From JAUSIK01 sp964362915 (GTDB lineage Archaea > Nanobdellota > Nanobdellia > Pacearchaeales > GW2011-AR1), in contig CAYIGH010000005.1 in assembly GCA_964362915.1 (NCBI GenBank), forward strand, positions 1-47,455: 47,455 nt of DNA, written 5' to 3'. A program made the translations under genes and the position numbers. Below are positions 15,946 to 24,387 of the stretch, one piece after another. The notes under the pieces were generated by a model that was given only the letters and a program-made list of their open reading frames with translations, was not told where the DNA came from and did no database searches. How positions within the stretch are numbered: the stretch's first letter is position 1; every line of letters starts with the position of its first letter.

Positions 15946-17082
15946 ATGATCCCAACAAAAAAAGAGATGGTTTTAATAAAGCCCTCTAATTTCAAAACAT
16001 CATCAAAAGAACTTGAAATAATTGGAACAATAAACCCCGGAGCAATAAGATTGCCAAATAATGATATAGTTCTATATATAAGGGTAATTGAAAAATTAAT
16101 AAAAGATCAAGATGAAAATTATTATTATTCTCCTAGAATGGAAGGCGAAGAGACTTACAAATTAATCTTAGACAAATTTGATAAAAAATTAGTGAAATAT
16201 AAAAATCCTTTAGATATTGTTTTCAAAGATGACACAAAAAGATTAACTTTTATATCTCATTTTAGAAGAATTATCTTAGACAAAGATGGTTTTAAAATAA
16301 AATCAATAGATAAAAAACCTTCATTTTATGGTTTATCTTGGGATGGAGAATTAGGAGTTGAAGACCCTAGAATAGTTAAAATCAACAATCTGTATATTAT
16401 GACATATGTCGCACTATCTCGAGAAGCAAATATATCAACATGTATTGCAATTTCAAATGATTGTAAGAAATGGTATAGAAGAGGTATTATATTTGAAGAA
16501 CAGAATAAAGATGTCGTAATATTTCCAGAGCTCTTTAATAAAAATTATATGGCTTTTAATCGCCCAGAAGGAAGTTTTGAATTTACACAGCCACATTTAT
16601 GGAATTCGTATTCAAAAAATCTAGAAGATTGGGGCAGATCTAAACCATTTATCTTATCCGAAAAGGGTTGGGATTCTGGGCGAGTTGGCGCAGGACCTCC
16701 TCCAATTAAAACAAAAGAAGGATGGTTATTGATTTATCACGGTGTGAAAGAGAGAAGCGCAATAGATAATTCTATAATAGGAAGAATAAAAAGACTATTA
16801 GGAATAAAAAATAAAAGACTTGTTTACAATGCGGGAGCAGTTTTGCTTGATTTGCAAAATCCTTCAAAAATATTAGCAAAAACAAAAAACCCTATAATAT
16901 CCCCCAATAAAAAATATGAAAGGGGCACTTTTGAAAAGAAAGATGTCTTTTTCCCAACAGGCCTAGTCTTAGACCAAAATGAGAAAGATATCTTGCTTTA
17001 CTCTGGAGGGGGAGATATTGTAACAACTGTAAGAAAAATCAACATTAATCAAATATTAAATAATCTAGAAATCATAACTTAA
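15946..17082 (+). CDS. GH130-family mannoside phosphorylase/hydrolase
   Basis: 378 aa. The five-bladed propeller signature is clear: INPGAIRLPNNDIVLYIRV (blade 1), ELGVEDPRIVKINNLYIMTYVALS (EDPRI at 139-143), GRVGAGPPPIKTKEGWLLIYHGVKER, AGAVLLDLQNPSKILAKTKNPIISP, and FPTGLVLDQNEKDILLYSGGGD. Family members phosphorolyse or hydrolyse beta-1,2- or beta-1,4-mannosides to mannose-1-phosphate (plus a shortened chain) in the cytoplasm; no signal peptide is present here. With ManB and the ManC-type cupin nearby, Man-1-P could feed back into central metabolism or GDP-mannose. Linkage preference cannot be told. TATA TTTTTATACT at 15917-15925 supports the ATG. Confidence 0.9.
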   Translation: MIPTKKEMVLIKPSNFKTSSKELEIIGTINPGAIRLPNNDIVLYIRVIEKLIKDQDENYYYSPRMEGEETYKLILDKFDKKLVKYKNPLDIVFKDDTKRLTFISHFRRIILDKDGFKIKSIDKKPSFYGLSWDGELGVEDPRIVKINNLYIMTYVALSREANISTCIAISNDCKKWYRRGIIFEEQNKDVVIFPELFNKNYMAFNRPEGSFEFTQPHLWNSYSKNLEDWGRSKPFILSEKGWDSGRVGAGPPPIKTKEGWLLIYHGVKERSAIDNSIIGRIKRLLGIKNKRLVYNAGAVLLDLQNPSKILAKTKNPIISPNKKYERGTFEKKDVFFPTGLVLDQNEKDILLYSGGGDIVTTVRKININQILNNLEIIT

Positions 17083-17212
17083 CTAATCAACAACCCTGCC
17101 CCTAACAATCCCGGCTCTTCCAATTTGCTCCACATAGTATCGTACTTCTTAGGCAGAAGGATATATTTTCAACCTTCGCACGAACAATATTCAAAAAGCC
17201 CTCTTCTTTATT
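17083..17212. other. Intergenic stretch, no clear gene
   Basis: 130 nt between the GH130 stop and the stop of the minus-strand gene. It is less AT-rich than other spacers and holds short minus-strand open stretches in different frames (for example one reading ...YYVEQIGRAGIVRG) broken by stops. It might be a decayed gene end. I cannot identify it. Confidence 0.2.
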
Positions 17213-17488
17213 TCAATCTTCACTGTCATTTAGCATATCCATTATTCTTTCTATATTCAATAAATCTCTGGAAAATTGGGTATCATCTACCTGTATTATA
17301 ACAGCAGGATTCTTTAAATCTGCTCTAACATACAATCTGGAATCCAGCACAAAATTATCATAGTCAGAATCAACAATCCTCTCATCTGAAATAGCAACAA
17401 ACATTCCCAAATAACTTTTTTTTATATTTTCATAATTATCTCTAAAATATTTATGCTGTTTTTTAAAATAATTGTCATGAAAACTCAT
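17213..17488 (-). CDS. Small protein, DUF5678-like
   Basis: 91 aa. The segment SYLGMFVAISDERIVDSDYDNFVLDSRL resembles DUF5678 proteins (pattern 'Y-GKYVAIVDGEVVDSG-D'), small archaeal proteins without known function; I assign this with modest confidence. The N-terminus is basic and helical (FKKQHKYFRDNYENIKKS) and the C-terminus acidic. It starts 2 nt after the DUF1761 stop and is co-transcribed with it. Confidence 0.55.
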   Translation of the reverse strand: MSFHDNYFKKQHKYFRDNYENIKKSYLGMFVAISDERIVDSDYDNFVLDSRLYVRADLKNPAVIIQVDDTQFSRDLLNIERIMDMLNDSED

Positions 17489-17489
17489 T

Positions 17490-17915
17490 TTACTGCCAAG
17501 AAGCCAGAATTCCTGCCATTATTAGTAAAGATACAAGATGATATAAAACATTAATTAAATAAAATTTGATTGGTTTGCTCTCCCATAAAACGCTTCCTAT
17601 TAATATTGGCACAATAAAACCTATCCAAATCCAAAATCCTGCCTGCATTCCTTCTATGAATGTGCTTGCACTTAAATATTGAACAAAATGAGCAAGAACA
17701 AAAGCCATTAATAATGTCCCTATAAATCCTGTCAAATATAATTTGCCCATTCCTTTTTTCTTAGCCGCTTCAATATCCTTTTGATTAAAGCCACCAAATT
17801 TCATCCAGGCATTTCCAAAAAGAATTGGAGAATACCATAAACCGCCTATTATAAAAGATATGACTGCAGAAATCAGAACTGTAAGATAATTTATTGTGAC
17901 ATCTGGAACAGCCAT
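17490..17915 (-). CDS. DUF1761 membrane protein
   Basis: 141 aa from the chosen ATG. Four TM helices: ~8-28 (VLISAVISFIIGGLWYSPI), ~58-78, ~85-105 and ~115-138. The early motif GGLWYSPILFGNAWMKFGGF and the following KKKGMGKLYL are typical of DUF1761. An in-frame ATG at 17984 would add 23 residues but overlaps a TATA region (ATTTAAATA, 17945-17952) that predicts transcription starting near 17920, so ATG 17915 is preferred. Function of the family is unknown. Confidence 0.75.
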   Translation of the reverse strand: MAVPDVTINYLTVLISAVISFIIGGLWYSPILFGNAWMKFGGFNQKDIEAAKKKGMGKLYLTGFIGTLLMAFVLAHFVQYLSASTFIEGMQAGFWIWIGFIVPILIGSVLWESKPIKFYLINVLYHLVSLLIMAGILASWQ

Positions 17916-17999
17916 TTTTAATCTTTTTATATAAAATATCCCATATTTAAATATCTTTGGAAAAGCAAAATAGTTAAATTTCATTTGCGATGATAAATA

Positions 18000-18350
18000 A
18001 TGGCAACTTACAGAATAGTTGATGAATATGGCAAGAAAGGAGTTGAAGTTAGAGAAGAAAATAAAATAATCAGATTTTATGCTTATTCACAAATAGCCCT
18101 GAATTCAAGAATAAAAATTCCTGCCAATCTCAAAAAAGAGGATATTCCAGAATACGAAAGAGATGAGCACTATAGAATTTCTCAGCTTTATTATATTTAT
18201 GAAAGATTAAAATTTTTATCTAATAAAAAAAGAGAGTTAATAGAAGAAGTGGAGAAAGAACTGCCAATCGAAACAGCGTTGCAATGGGAAAAGAATTTTA
18301 GATATGTTTACTACTCTCAATATATAGATGAAAAAAATAAAATCAGTTAA
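18000..18350 (+). CDS. Hypothetical protein
   Basis: 116 aa, unknown, no signal peptide or TM. The first half is beta-rich (MATYRIVDEYGKKGVEVREENKIIRFYAYS) and the second helical and charged (YYIYERLKFLSNKKRELIEEVEKEL). Divergent from the DUF1761 gene with starts 85 nt apart. Its 3' end overlaps the convergent gene at 18343 by 8 nt. Confidence 0.6.
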   Translation: MATYRIVDEYGKKGVEVREENKIIRFYAYSQIALNSRIKIPANLKKEDIPEYERDEHYRISQLYYIYERLKFLSNKKRELIEEVEKELPIETALQWEKNFRYVYYSQYIDEKNKIS

Positions 18351-19119
18351 TCTTTTCTTTATCTAACCTATCTTTAACTCTATTTTCCAATTGTTCAGAT
18401 ATCTGGTCATAAAAGAAATTATTCCACCTCTGCTTTTTCAGGTAATCGTAAAGACTCATTGAATCAAAATCACATCCTTTTAATTCCATATCTCTGCAAC
18501 AAAGATAATCCAGCAAAACTCTGTAATCTTTAGATGCTTTTCTATTTTCTAAAATAATATCTTTGAATTTATTATTATATTTTTTGTTGAATGTTTGAAG
18601 TTGTGCAAAAAATTCATCTTCTTTTAAACCTCTAAACTCTTCTAATTCCCTTTCCAGTTGTGCCAATCTTTTTAGAGAAGTTTTAAATTCTCTTAAATCT
18701 TCATCAGTATAATGTTGAGAAGAGGAAGTATAAGATATCAAATCTTTAAAAAATTGGGTTCTCATTTTAACATAATCTGCTCTAATTTCTTTTGGCACTA
18801 AGGAAATTTCTCTCTCAAGTGCTTTTGCACATCTTCCTATTTGATTAATGCCAATTTCAGAAAATTCAATAACTTCATGGGCAACAGCATATCTTCTAAA
18901 ATCTTCTTTTATAGAATTGGAAACCCCATAAATAGCTCCATCCTGCCTATCTTTGCCTGTCATTCTAAAAACAAAATTAGACAAACCGGAATTAAGTTCT
19001 TTGGGAATTACAAAATAGCTGAATTTTAAATCGCCTATTTCAGCATCTATTTCTTTAAACCCTTGTTCTTTGAAAAATATTCTTCTCGCATCAATTTCTT
19101 CCTTTGAATAAGTTTGCAT
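18343..19119 (-). CDS. Hypothetical protein with helical/coiled-coil C-terminus
   Basis: 258 aa, not recognised. The N-terminal ~95 residues look like a compact alpha/beta domain that includes RRYAVAHEVIEFSEIG; the HEVIEF sequence resembles the HE of a zincin helix, but the second His and third ligand are not evident. Residues ~110-190 are charged helices likely to form a coiled coil (FKTSLKRLAQLERELEEF). A CC-R-D-M-E-x-K-G-C cluster occurs near 210. Short spacing to the divergent secreted-protein gene at 19172. Confidence 0.6.
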   Translation of the reverse strand: MQTYSKEEIDARRIFFKEQGFKEIDAEIGDLKFSYFVIPKELNSGLSNFVFRMTGKDRQDGAIYGVSNSIKEDFRRYAVAHEVIEFSEIGINQIGRCAKALEREISLVPKEIRADYVKMRTQFFKDLISYTSSSQHYTDEDLREFKTSLKRLAQLERELEEFRGLKEDEFFAQLQTFNKKYNNKFKDIILENRKASKDYRVLLDYLCCRDMELKGCDFDSMSLYDYLKKQRWNNFFYDQISEQLENRVKDRLDKEKIN

Positions 19120-19171
19120 TTCACTTATTCAAAACATAGATTTATTAATATATTTATCTAAAATTAGCAAT

Positions 19172-21181
19172 ATGAGAAAAAGAGTTGATTTATTTTTTTA
19201 CTTCATAATACTTTTTTTATTTTTAGTTCCGCCAAGTATAGCAGTAAAACTCGAACCTTGCCACGATTCTTATTTAAGAGGAAATGTTAATGAAGACCAA
19301 TATACTCCCGAGTATAAGACTGATTTAACTGATGCGATTTATTTATTGAATTATCTTTTTAAAGGAGGACCCTCTCCAAGATGTTTAGAAGTTGCAGATG
19401 CAAATAATGATGGAAACGTTGATTTGAGTGATGTTGTTTACTTATTGAGACATTTGTTTCTGGGAGGAGTAGCCCCAGAGCCAAAAATTGGAGAAGGTAT
19501 TGATGATCCTGTAAAAATTGGCTTCTTATTTCCCTGGGATGAACAAGATTATATAGATAAACAAGGCAGTATAGAGGGATTAATAGAAATAGAAGCACAA
19601 TTGCCAACTATCCTGCCTGTTAGTGATTTAAGCGGAGAATCAGATATTCAAGAATGCGTGGCAAAGGCAACCCCTATTGATTTGGAAAATAATCCAACTG
19701 GAGAAGCGGTAATATTCTTCCAAAGCAAATGGCATGAAGATCCTGAATTTGAAGGCAATGATATCTCTCTGGAGCCCTTAGAATTGTTAATTGATAGAGC
19801 AGAAATGCCTTCAGATAGATTCAAGATTAAAGTAACTTGCAAGGACAAAAATACAGAAAGTGTTGCTGAGATAATTATGCGTTCTTTTAAAGAGCCCCAA
19901 CAAGAAGAACTTGATTATAAAAAAGATAATAATAAATATGTTGAGTTGCAATCTCCTCCTGATGTGCCGCCGCAACAAATTCCTTCTACTGGTCCTAAAG
20001 GGTGTTGTGAAGTAACTTGTATAAACTCTGAAAATCAAGACGTAAAAACATGTGAACAAACAACAAGCGAAGATTGTGATAGTATGGATGAAGACTGGAG
20101 AGGTAAATATGATTATGATAGTCCTACTGATCTTTGTAAACAAGTCTTTCCAGAATCCATTTTATCTAATGTTCCAGTGTGGCGTTCTGATAAAGCATGC
20201 AACAAAGAAACTAATCCTCCTTCTTGCGGAGAGCCTTGTAAAGTTGAGAAAATGACAATTCTAAAAACAGGAGATACTGTGCCGTCAGAGTTTAAAGTTG
20301 CTCCTCTCTTTATTAAGTATACAATGGGTAATCCAAGAGCATTAGGACATATAGAAGGCTGGACTACCGAGTCTGTATTGGCAAAAAATAAAGAAGGCAA
20401 AGAGATAACAGTTACTCTCCCTGCTTATTCTGGCAGATATGTTTTTATGGTTTATGCTCTTGTTTCTGGAGATCCGGATATATGCCCTGAGGCACAGTTT
20501 GTGAAAGGAAGCTATTATAAGGGTAAATTAACATATGACCCAACTACAGGACATCTTGATTCTCTGGTTAGATATTCCAAAACGTCTCCTTATATATTTA
20601 GCAGAAATGATATTGTGAATGTAAAAAAACTGCTTGATCTAAAACTCCCGAATCATGAAGTGGCTATTAACTCACAAAAAAATATAGAGGGAGTGATTGG
20701 ATGTCATAAAGATAGTTTTTTATTATGTGCTGATGGATATACAAATGAAGTTGGTGGTCCGGGGAATAATAAAGATACGTGGGTAGCTTATATTAAAAAG
20801 CACTTTGATAGCAGCGGTTCTGGAAAAATAATGTGGATAGATTTTACTGGTGTGATATCGCCAGCGGCGTATATTGAAGGAGCAGCTAATAGCAGAACCC
20901 CTTGGACAATAGAATCAGGAGCAATTGATATTAGAGATGTTAATCAATTTTACTTCGACGCAATAGATATCATAGAAAATAGTGCAGAAACACAGCGTTT
21001 TGTGTGCTTTCTAGAAGATTTGGTAATAAAAAATCGTGGAAGCGAGGCAACAAATACTCAAAAGCATGATGTTGTAGAGCCCTATTGTTATTGCATAGAA
21101 CAGAAAAGGGCAAGCGGAAAATGGGAAATTATTCAAGGAAAAGATAATCTGCCTTGTGGTTTGGCAGGGATAAGGGCTTAA
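19172..21181 (+). CDS. Secreted protein with N-terminal dockerin-type module
   Basis: 669 aa. Signal peptide at 1-24 (LFFYFIILFLFLVPPSIA). Residues 38-100 carry two dockerin-like repeats: a degenerate first one ending DLTDAIYLLNYLFKGG and a canonical second one ADANNDGNVDLSDVVYLLRHLFLGG, whose D-x-N-x-D-G-N-x-D loop binds Ca2+. The remaining ~560 residues hold many Cys (CCEVTC, CEQTTSEDCDS, CNKETNPPSCGEPC, CYC near the end), so this is a disulfide-rich extracellular domain I do not recognise. No C-terminal TM is seen. Dockerins bind cohesins in other systems; in archaea they also occur as plain Ca-binding or adhesion modules. Confidence 0.75.
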   Translation: MRKRVDLFFYFIILFLFLVPPSIAVKLEPCHDSYLRGNVNEDQYTPEYKTDLTDAIYLLNYLFKGGPSPRCLEVADANNDGNVDLSDVVYLLRHLFLGGVAPEPKIGEGIDDPVKIGFLFPWDEQDYIDKQGSIEGLIEIEAQLPTILPVSDLSGESDIQECVAKATPIDLENNPTGEAVIFFQSKWHEDPEFEGNDISLEPLELLIDRAEMPSDRFKIKVTCKDKNTESVAEIIMRSFKEPQQEELDYKKDNNKYVELQSPPDVPPQQIPSTGPKGCCEVTCINSENQDVKTCEQTTSEDCDSMDEDWRGKYDYDSPTDLCKQVFPESILSNVPVWRSDKACNKETNPPSCGEPCKVEKMTILKTGDTVPSEFKVAPLFIKYTMGNPRALGHIEGWTTESVLAKNKEGKEITVTLPAYSGRYVFMVYALVSGDPDICPEAQFVKGSYYKGKLTYDPTTGHLDSLVRYSKTSPYIFSRNDIVNVKKLLDLKLPNHEVAINSQKNIEGVIGCHKDSFLLCADGYTNEVGGPGNNKDTWVAYIKKHFDSSGSGKIMWIDFTGVISPAAYIEGAANSRTPWTIESGAIDIRDVNQFYFDAIDIIENSAETQRFVCFLEDLVIKNRGSEATNTQKHDVVEPYCYCIEQKRASGKWEIIQGKDNLPCGLAGIRA

Positions 21182-21190
21182 GATTACTTC

Positions 21191-21496
21191 TCATTTTCTC
21201 GAACTATGAAAAGAATGAATTCTTTGTGTTCCGTCTTCTTTTACCTCTAAAATTCCATCTTCATATGTGCTTTTTGTTAACAGGTCTTTATCTTCTAATT
21301 CTCTCATTATATCTTCTCCCGTATTATACTCCCCTTCTAGTCTGATTATAGGGATAACATAAATTCCTGGTTCAATTCTCGATAACCTTTCTTCTGCCTC
21401 TTTTTTCCATTTATTATAAAATAGCATGGAGGAATGTAAGATAACACCTAGACTAATTGCTCCTAATGTCCAAGTTGTATAGTTCCTAAATTTCAT
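21191..21496 (-). CDS. Small single-TM protein downstream of EF-2
   Basis: 101 aa from ATG 21496 (an upstream ATG at 21514 overlaps the EF-2 stop). One TM helix at about residues 8-25 (TWTLGAISLGVILHSSMLF), then a basic stretch (YNKWKKEAEERL) and a beta-rich polar domain (GIYVIPIIRLEGEYNTGEDI). Function unknown. It begins 4 nt after the EF-2 stop and is probably co-transcribed with it. Confidence 0.6.
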   Translation of the reverse strand: MKFRNYTTWTLGAISLGVILHSSMLFYNKWKKEAEERLSRIEPGIYVIPIIRLEGEYNTGEDIMRELEDKDLLTKSTYEDGILEVKEDGTQRIHSFHSSRK

Positions 21497-21500
21497 GGAC

Positions 21501-24266
21501 TCACTGATTCTCACTCAACCCCTTTCTTTCTCGGATTTTTCTGATAACATTGTCCTGCAATTCTCTTGGAAGTTTCTGGAAATGCTGGTCTGCAAGGGAA
21601 GAAACTCCCCTGCCTTCTGTGGCAGATCTTAAATCATTGCTCCAGCCAATCATTTCAGCCACAGGTATTTTGGCCATGATTATAACTTCTCCGCCTTCCT
21701 GCTCAACATTAATTAAAACGCCTCTCTTGCTTCCTATTAAAGAAGTTACTGCCCCCATAAATTCAACAGGCACTTCAATTCTGTGTGTTTGTATTGGCTC
21801 AACTAATCCTGCCCCTCCGCCGCCCATGCACTCAAACATCCCTTTTCTTACAGCAGGATAAATTTGAGCAGGGCCCCTGTGCATGTGGTCTACATGCAAT
21901 TTAGCATCATGCAAAATCAGTTTGGTTTTCATTAAGGGCTCCCTTGCCAATGGGCCTGCGTCAATAACTAATCTCCAGCCATCCATTATAGAATCAATTA
22001 CTTCACCAAGCAAAACTATTCCTCTTGTCCTATCCTGGAATACATTTCCCTTATAGATTTCTTTATACTGTCTTGCTTCCTCATTGCTTAATCCTAATTC
22101 AGATAATTTTTTCCACGTTTGCTCTGCTCTTTTCTTCAATCTTTCCTCTGGAATCTCGCCTTTCTCTATAGAACTATAAATCTCATCTTCTAAAGGCTCC
22201 ATGCTGAAGAAAAATATATTGTGGCTATTTGGTGTTCTCATCTCTATTTTATGGCTTGGCTTTGCAACAGTCTCTCTGTAAACAACAATCGGATGGCCTG
22301 TTTTCACTTCCAATCCTTTTTCATTTTTAATTCTGCCCTCTATAATTTCTAAGTGCAGTTCACCCATCCCCGAAATTAGATTTTCTCCTGTTTCTTCGTT
22401 GATTTCTACTTTTATACTTGGATCCTCTTTTGCAACTTTTCTCAATACCTCGATAAGCTTTGGCAAATCTGAGGATCTAATAACTTCAATAGATTTTGTA
22501 ATAACTGGCTGGAAAATATGTCTTATTTCTTCAAATGGCATTTCTTGTTTTAATGTAATAGTCTCTCCAACATCTACATTCAATCCTGAAATTGCTAATA
22601 CATTTCCAGCCGGAACTTTTTCAACTTGTTCTGGTTTTATCCCATTATAAACAAAGACTTGCTGTATTCTTCCGGTTTTTTTGGCATTATTTGCATATAC
22701 CTCCATTCCATTGATAATTGTTCCAGAATACAATCTCCCTGCAGCAACTTCTTTTCCTGATCTAGGATCTATTACAATTCTTGTAATCACAAATGCCAGT
22801 TCACCATTTTTATTGCATTTTGAAAGATCTTGTCCAAACTTGCTTTCTGCATCTCCCCTCCATATCTTTGGAATTCTATATTTTTGTGCTTCTAGTGGAT
22901 TTGGCAGATGTTTTACTGCCATATCTAAAACAACATCATGCAAAGGAGCATTTTCCCATACCCACTTCTTTCTATCGGCCTCTTCCATTTCATAAAGTCT
23001 AATAATGTCTTTAAAACTAACTTTTTTCTTTTTCATGAATGGCAGAGATAATGCCCAATTATCTCTAGCAGAGCCAAAAGCAACGCTTCCATCCTGAACA
23101 TTAACTTTCCATTTTTCTTTATATTCTGGCTCTGCAATTTGCATTATCAGGCTATTAAACTGCTCTATAATTCTCATTAATCTCTCTTGCATTTGCTCAG
23201 GAGTTAATTTTAGTTCTTTAATTAATCTATCAACTTTATTCAAGAAAAGAACTGGCTTTACTCTTTCTCTCAATGCTTGTTTCAAAACTGTTTCTGTTTG
23301 CGGCATAATTCCTTCAGAAGCACACACCAAAACAAATGTTCCGTCAATAGCCCTCATTGCTCTAGTAACGTTCCCTCCAAAGTCAACATGTCCAGGTGTA
23401 TCAATCAAATTAATAAGATACTCTTCATCATGATAAGTATGCACCATTGAAACATTTGCTGCATCTACTGTCATTAATCTTTCTTGTTCATCTGCATGCT
23501 GCCAAGTGGCCATGCCCTCCTCTAAATCTCCAGCAGATTTTACAGCCATCATTCCTGCTGCAGCTAAAAGATTGTCTGTGAACGCCGTATTATGTATAAC
23601 AATTCCCTCAGAGATGAAGTTATGATTGTCTGGAATAGTAAAATCATAAACTATTTCTTCAAATGAATTAGCAGTTTCAACAATATCAACAAAAGCTAAA
23701 TCAGAATATGAATTTTTTAATAATTGTACCATCTGTCTATTTACAATTTCTATATATTCATAATCTTCTTTATTTACATTCTTCTCTTTCCAAAAAAAAT
23801 CAGCATTTTTCATACACACAACCATATCTCCAATTCTTAAATCTTTAGCTTCTACATCAACAAATCCATCTCTATAAACAATATACTTATGTTCTGGTGT
23901 TGTTATAATTTCAAAACCGTTTCTTAATTTTACTTTTATAGTATTTCCACCTTTTAATCTCCAAACATATTGAATATTTTTCTTCTCTATTTTTCCTTCG
24001 GATTTATTAAGTGAAAATATCTCTATGTTTTCTCTAGGAGCATAAACAGTATGGTCTTCATTCTCTTCATAAATATCTCCATTTTTAGCAACTTCCTCAA
24101 AAATATCTTTGGCAGTTTTAATACCTCCATCTGTTAAAATTAATCTGGAGTTCCCACTAATACACTTTCCATGGTGTATATGTGCAGACGTAGCTACATT
24201 TCTGATGTTCTTCTGATTTGAAATCAGTTTTTTAATTTTCTGCAAGTTTGTTTCTTTCTCCACCAT
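21501..24266 (-). CDS. fusA: Translation elongation factor EF-2, interrupted by an in-frame intein
   Basis: 921 codons, of which 192 are an intein, leaving a normal 729-aa aEF-2. EF-2 is the GTPase that translocates tRNA and mRNA on the ribosome. G1 is split: AHIHHGK (residues 28-34) precedes the intein and TAFTDNLLAAAGMM follows it. G3 is DTPGHVDFGG, G4 is NKVDRL. The C-terminal domain-IV loop LHVDHMHRGPAQIYPAVR carries the His that becomes diphthamide. The common Asp of 'AHIDHGK' is His here. I use the ATG at 24266 (MVEKETNL), because the 28 codons open upstream do not resemble EF-2. EF-2 is not in the rps12/rps7 operon, which lies 12 kb away. Confidence 0.95.
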   Translation of the reverse strand: MVEKETNLQKIKKLISNQKNIRNVATSAHIHHGKCISGNSRLILTDGGIKTAKDIFEEVAKNGDIYEENEDHTVYAPRENIEIFSLNKSEGKIEKKNIQYVWRLKGGNTIKVKLRNGFEIITTPEHKYIVYRDGFVDVEAKDLRIGDMVVCMKNADFFWKEKNVNKEDYEYIEIVNRQMVQLLKNSYSDLAFVDIVETANSFEEIVYDFTIPDNHNFISEGIVIHNTAFTDNLLAAAGMMAVKSAGDLEEGMATWQHADEQERLMTVDAANVSMVHTYHDEEYLINLIDTPGHVDFGGNVTRAMRAIDGTFVLVCASEGIMPQTETVLKQALRERVKPVLFLNKVDRLIKELKLTPEQMQERLMRIIEQFNSLIMQIAEPEYKEKWKVNVQDGSVAFGSARDNWALSLPFMKKKKVSFKDIIRLYEMEEADRKKWVWENAPLHDVVLDMAVKHLPNPLEAQKYRIPKIWRGDAESKFGQDLSKCNKNGELAFVITRIVIDPRSGKEVAAGRLYSGTIINGMEVYANNAKKTGRIQQVFVYNGIKPEQVEKVPAGNVLAISGLNVDVGETITLKQEMPFEEIRHIFQPVITKSIEVIRSSDLPKLIEVLRKVAKEDPSIKVEINEETGENLISGMGELHLEIIEGRIKNEKGLEVKTGHPIVVYRETVAKPSHKIEMRTPNSHNIFFFSMEPLEDEIYSSIEKGEIPEERLKKRAEQTWKKLSELGLSNEEARQYKEIYKGNVFQDRTRGIVLLGEVIDSIMDGWRLVIDAGPLAREPLMKTKLILHDAKLHVDHMHRGPAQIYPAVRKGMFECMGGGGAGLVEPIQTHRIEVPVEFMGAVTSLIGSKRGVLINVEQEGGEVIIMAKIPVAEMIGWSNDLRSATEGRGVSSLADQHFQKLPRELQDNVIRKIRERKGLSENQ
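23589..24164 (-). other. Mini-intein within the EF-2 P-loop
   Basis: 192 codons. The N-terminal splice block is CISGNSRLILTDGGIK with catalytic Cys1. Block B is GFEIITTPEHKYIV (the T-x-x-H motif). The C-terminal blocks are VYDFTIPDNHNFISEGIVIHN, ending in His-Asn with Thr as the +1 extein residue. This is a class 1 intein layout. The space between blocks B and F (~70 aa) contains no LAGLIDADG or HNH motif, so no homing endonuclease remains. Insertion falls between Lys34 and the next Thr of the P-loop. Confidence 0.93.
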
Positions 24267-24387
24267 ATTGATATTGGAAATTTTATTTAGTTGTAATTTG
24301 TGATAAGAAAGAGGGTTTTTAAAACTTGGCTTTAAATACTTAGAATGCAATAAGCAAGTTTATTAATAATTCAATTCTCTAAAAAAG

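Noticed and set aside
24267..24350. 28-residue N-terminal extension of EF-2
   Set aside because: The frame is open, but MVEKETNL at 24266 gives the normal EF-2 start and total length after removing the intein.
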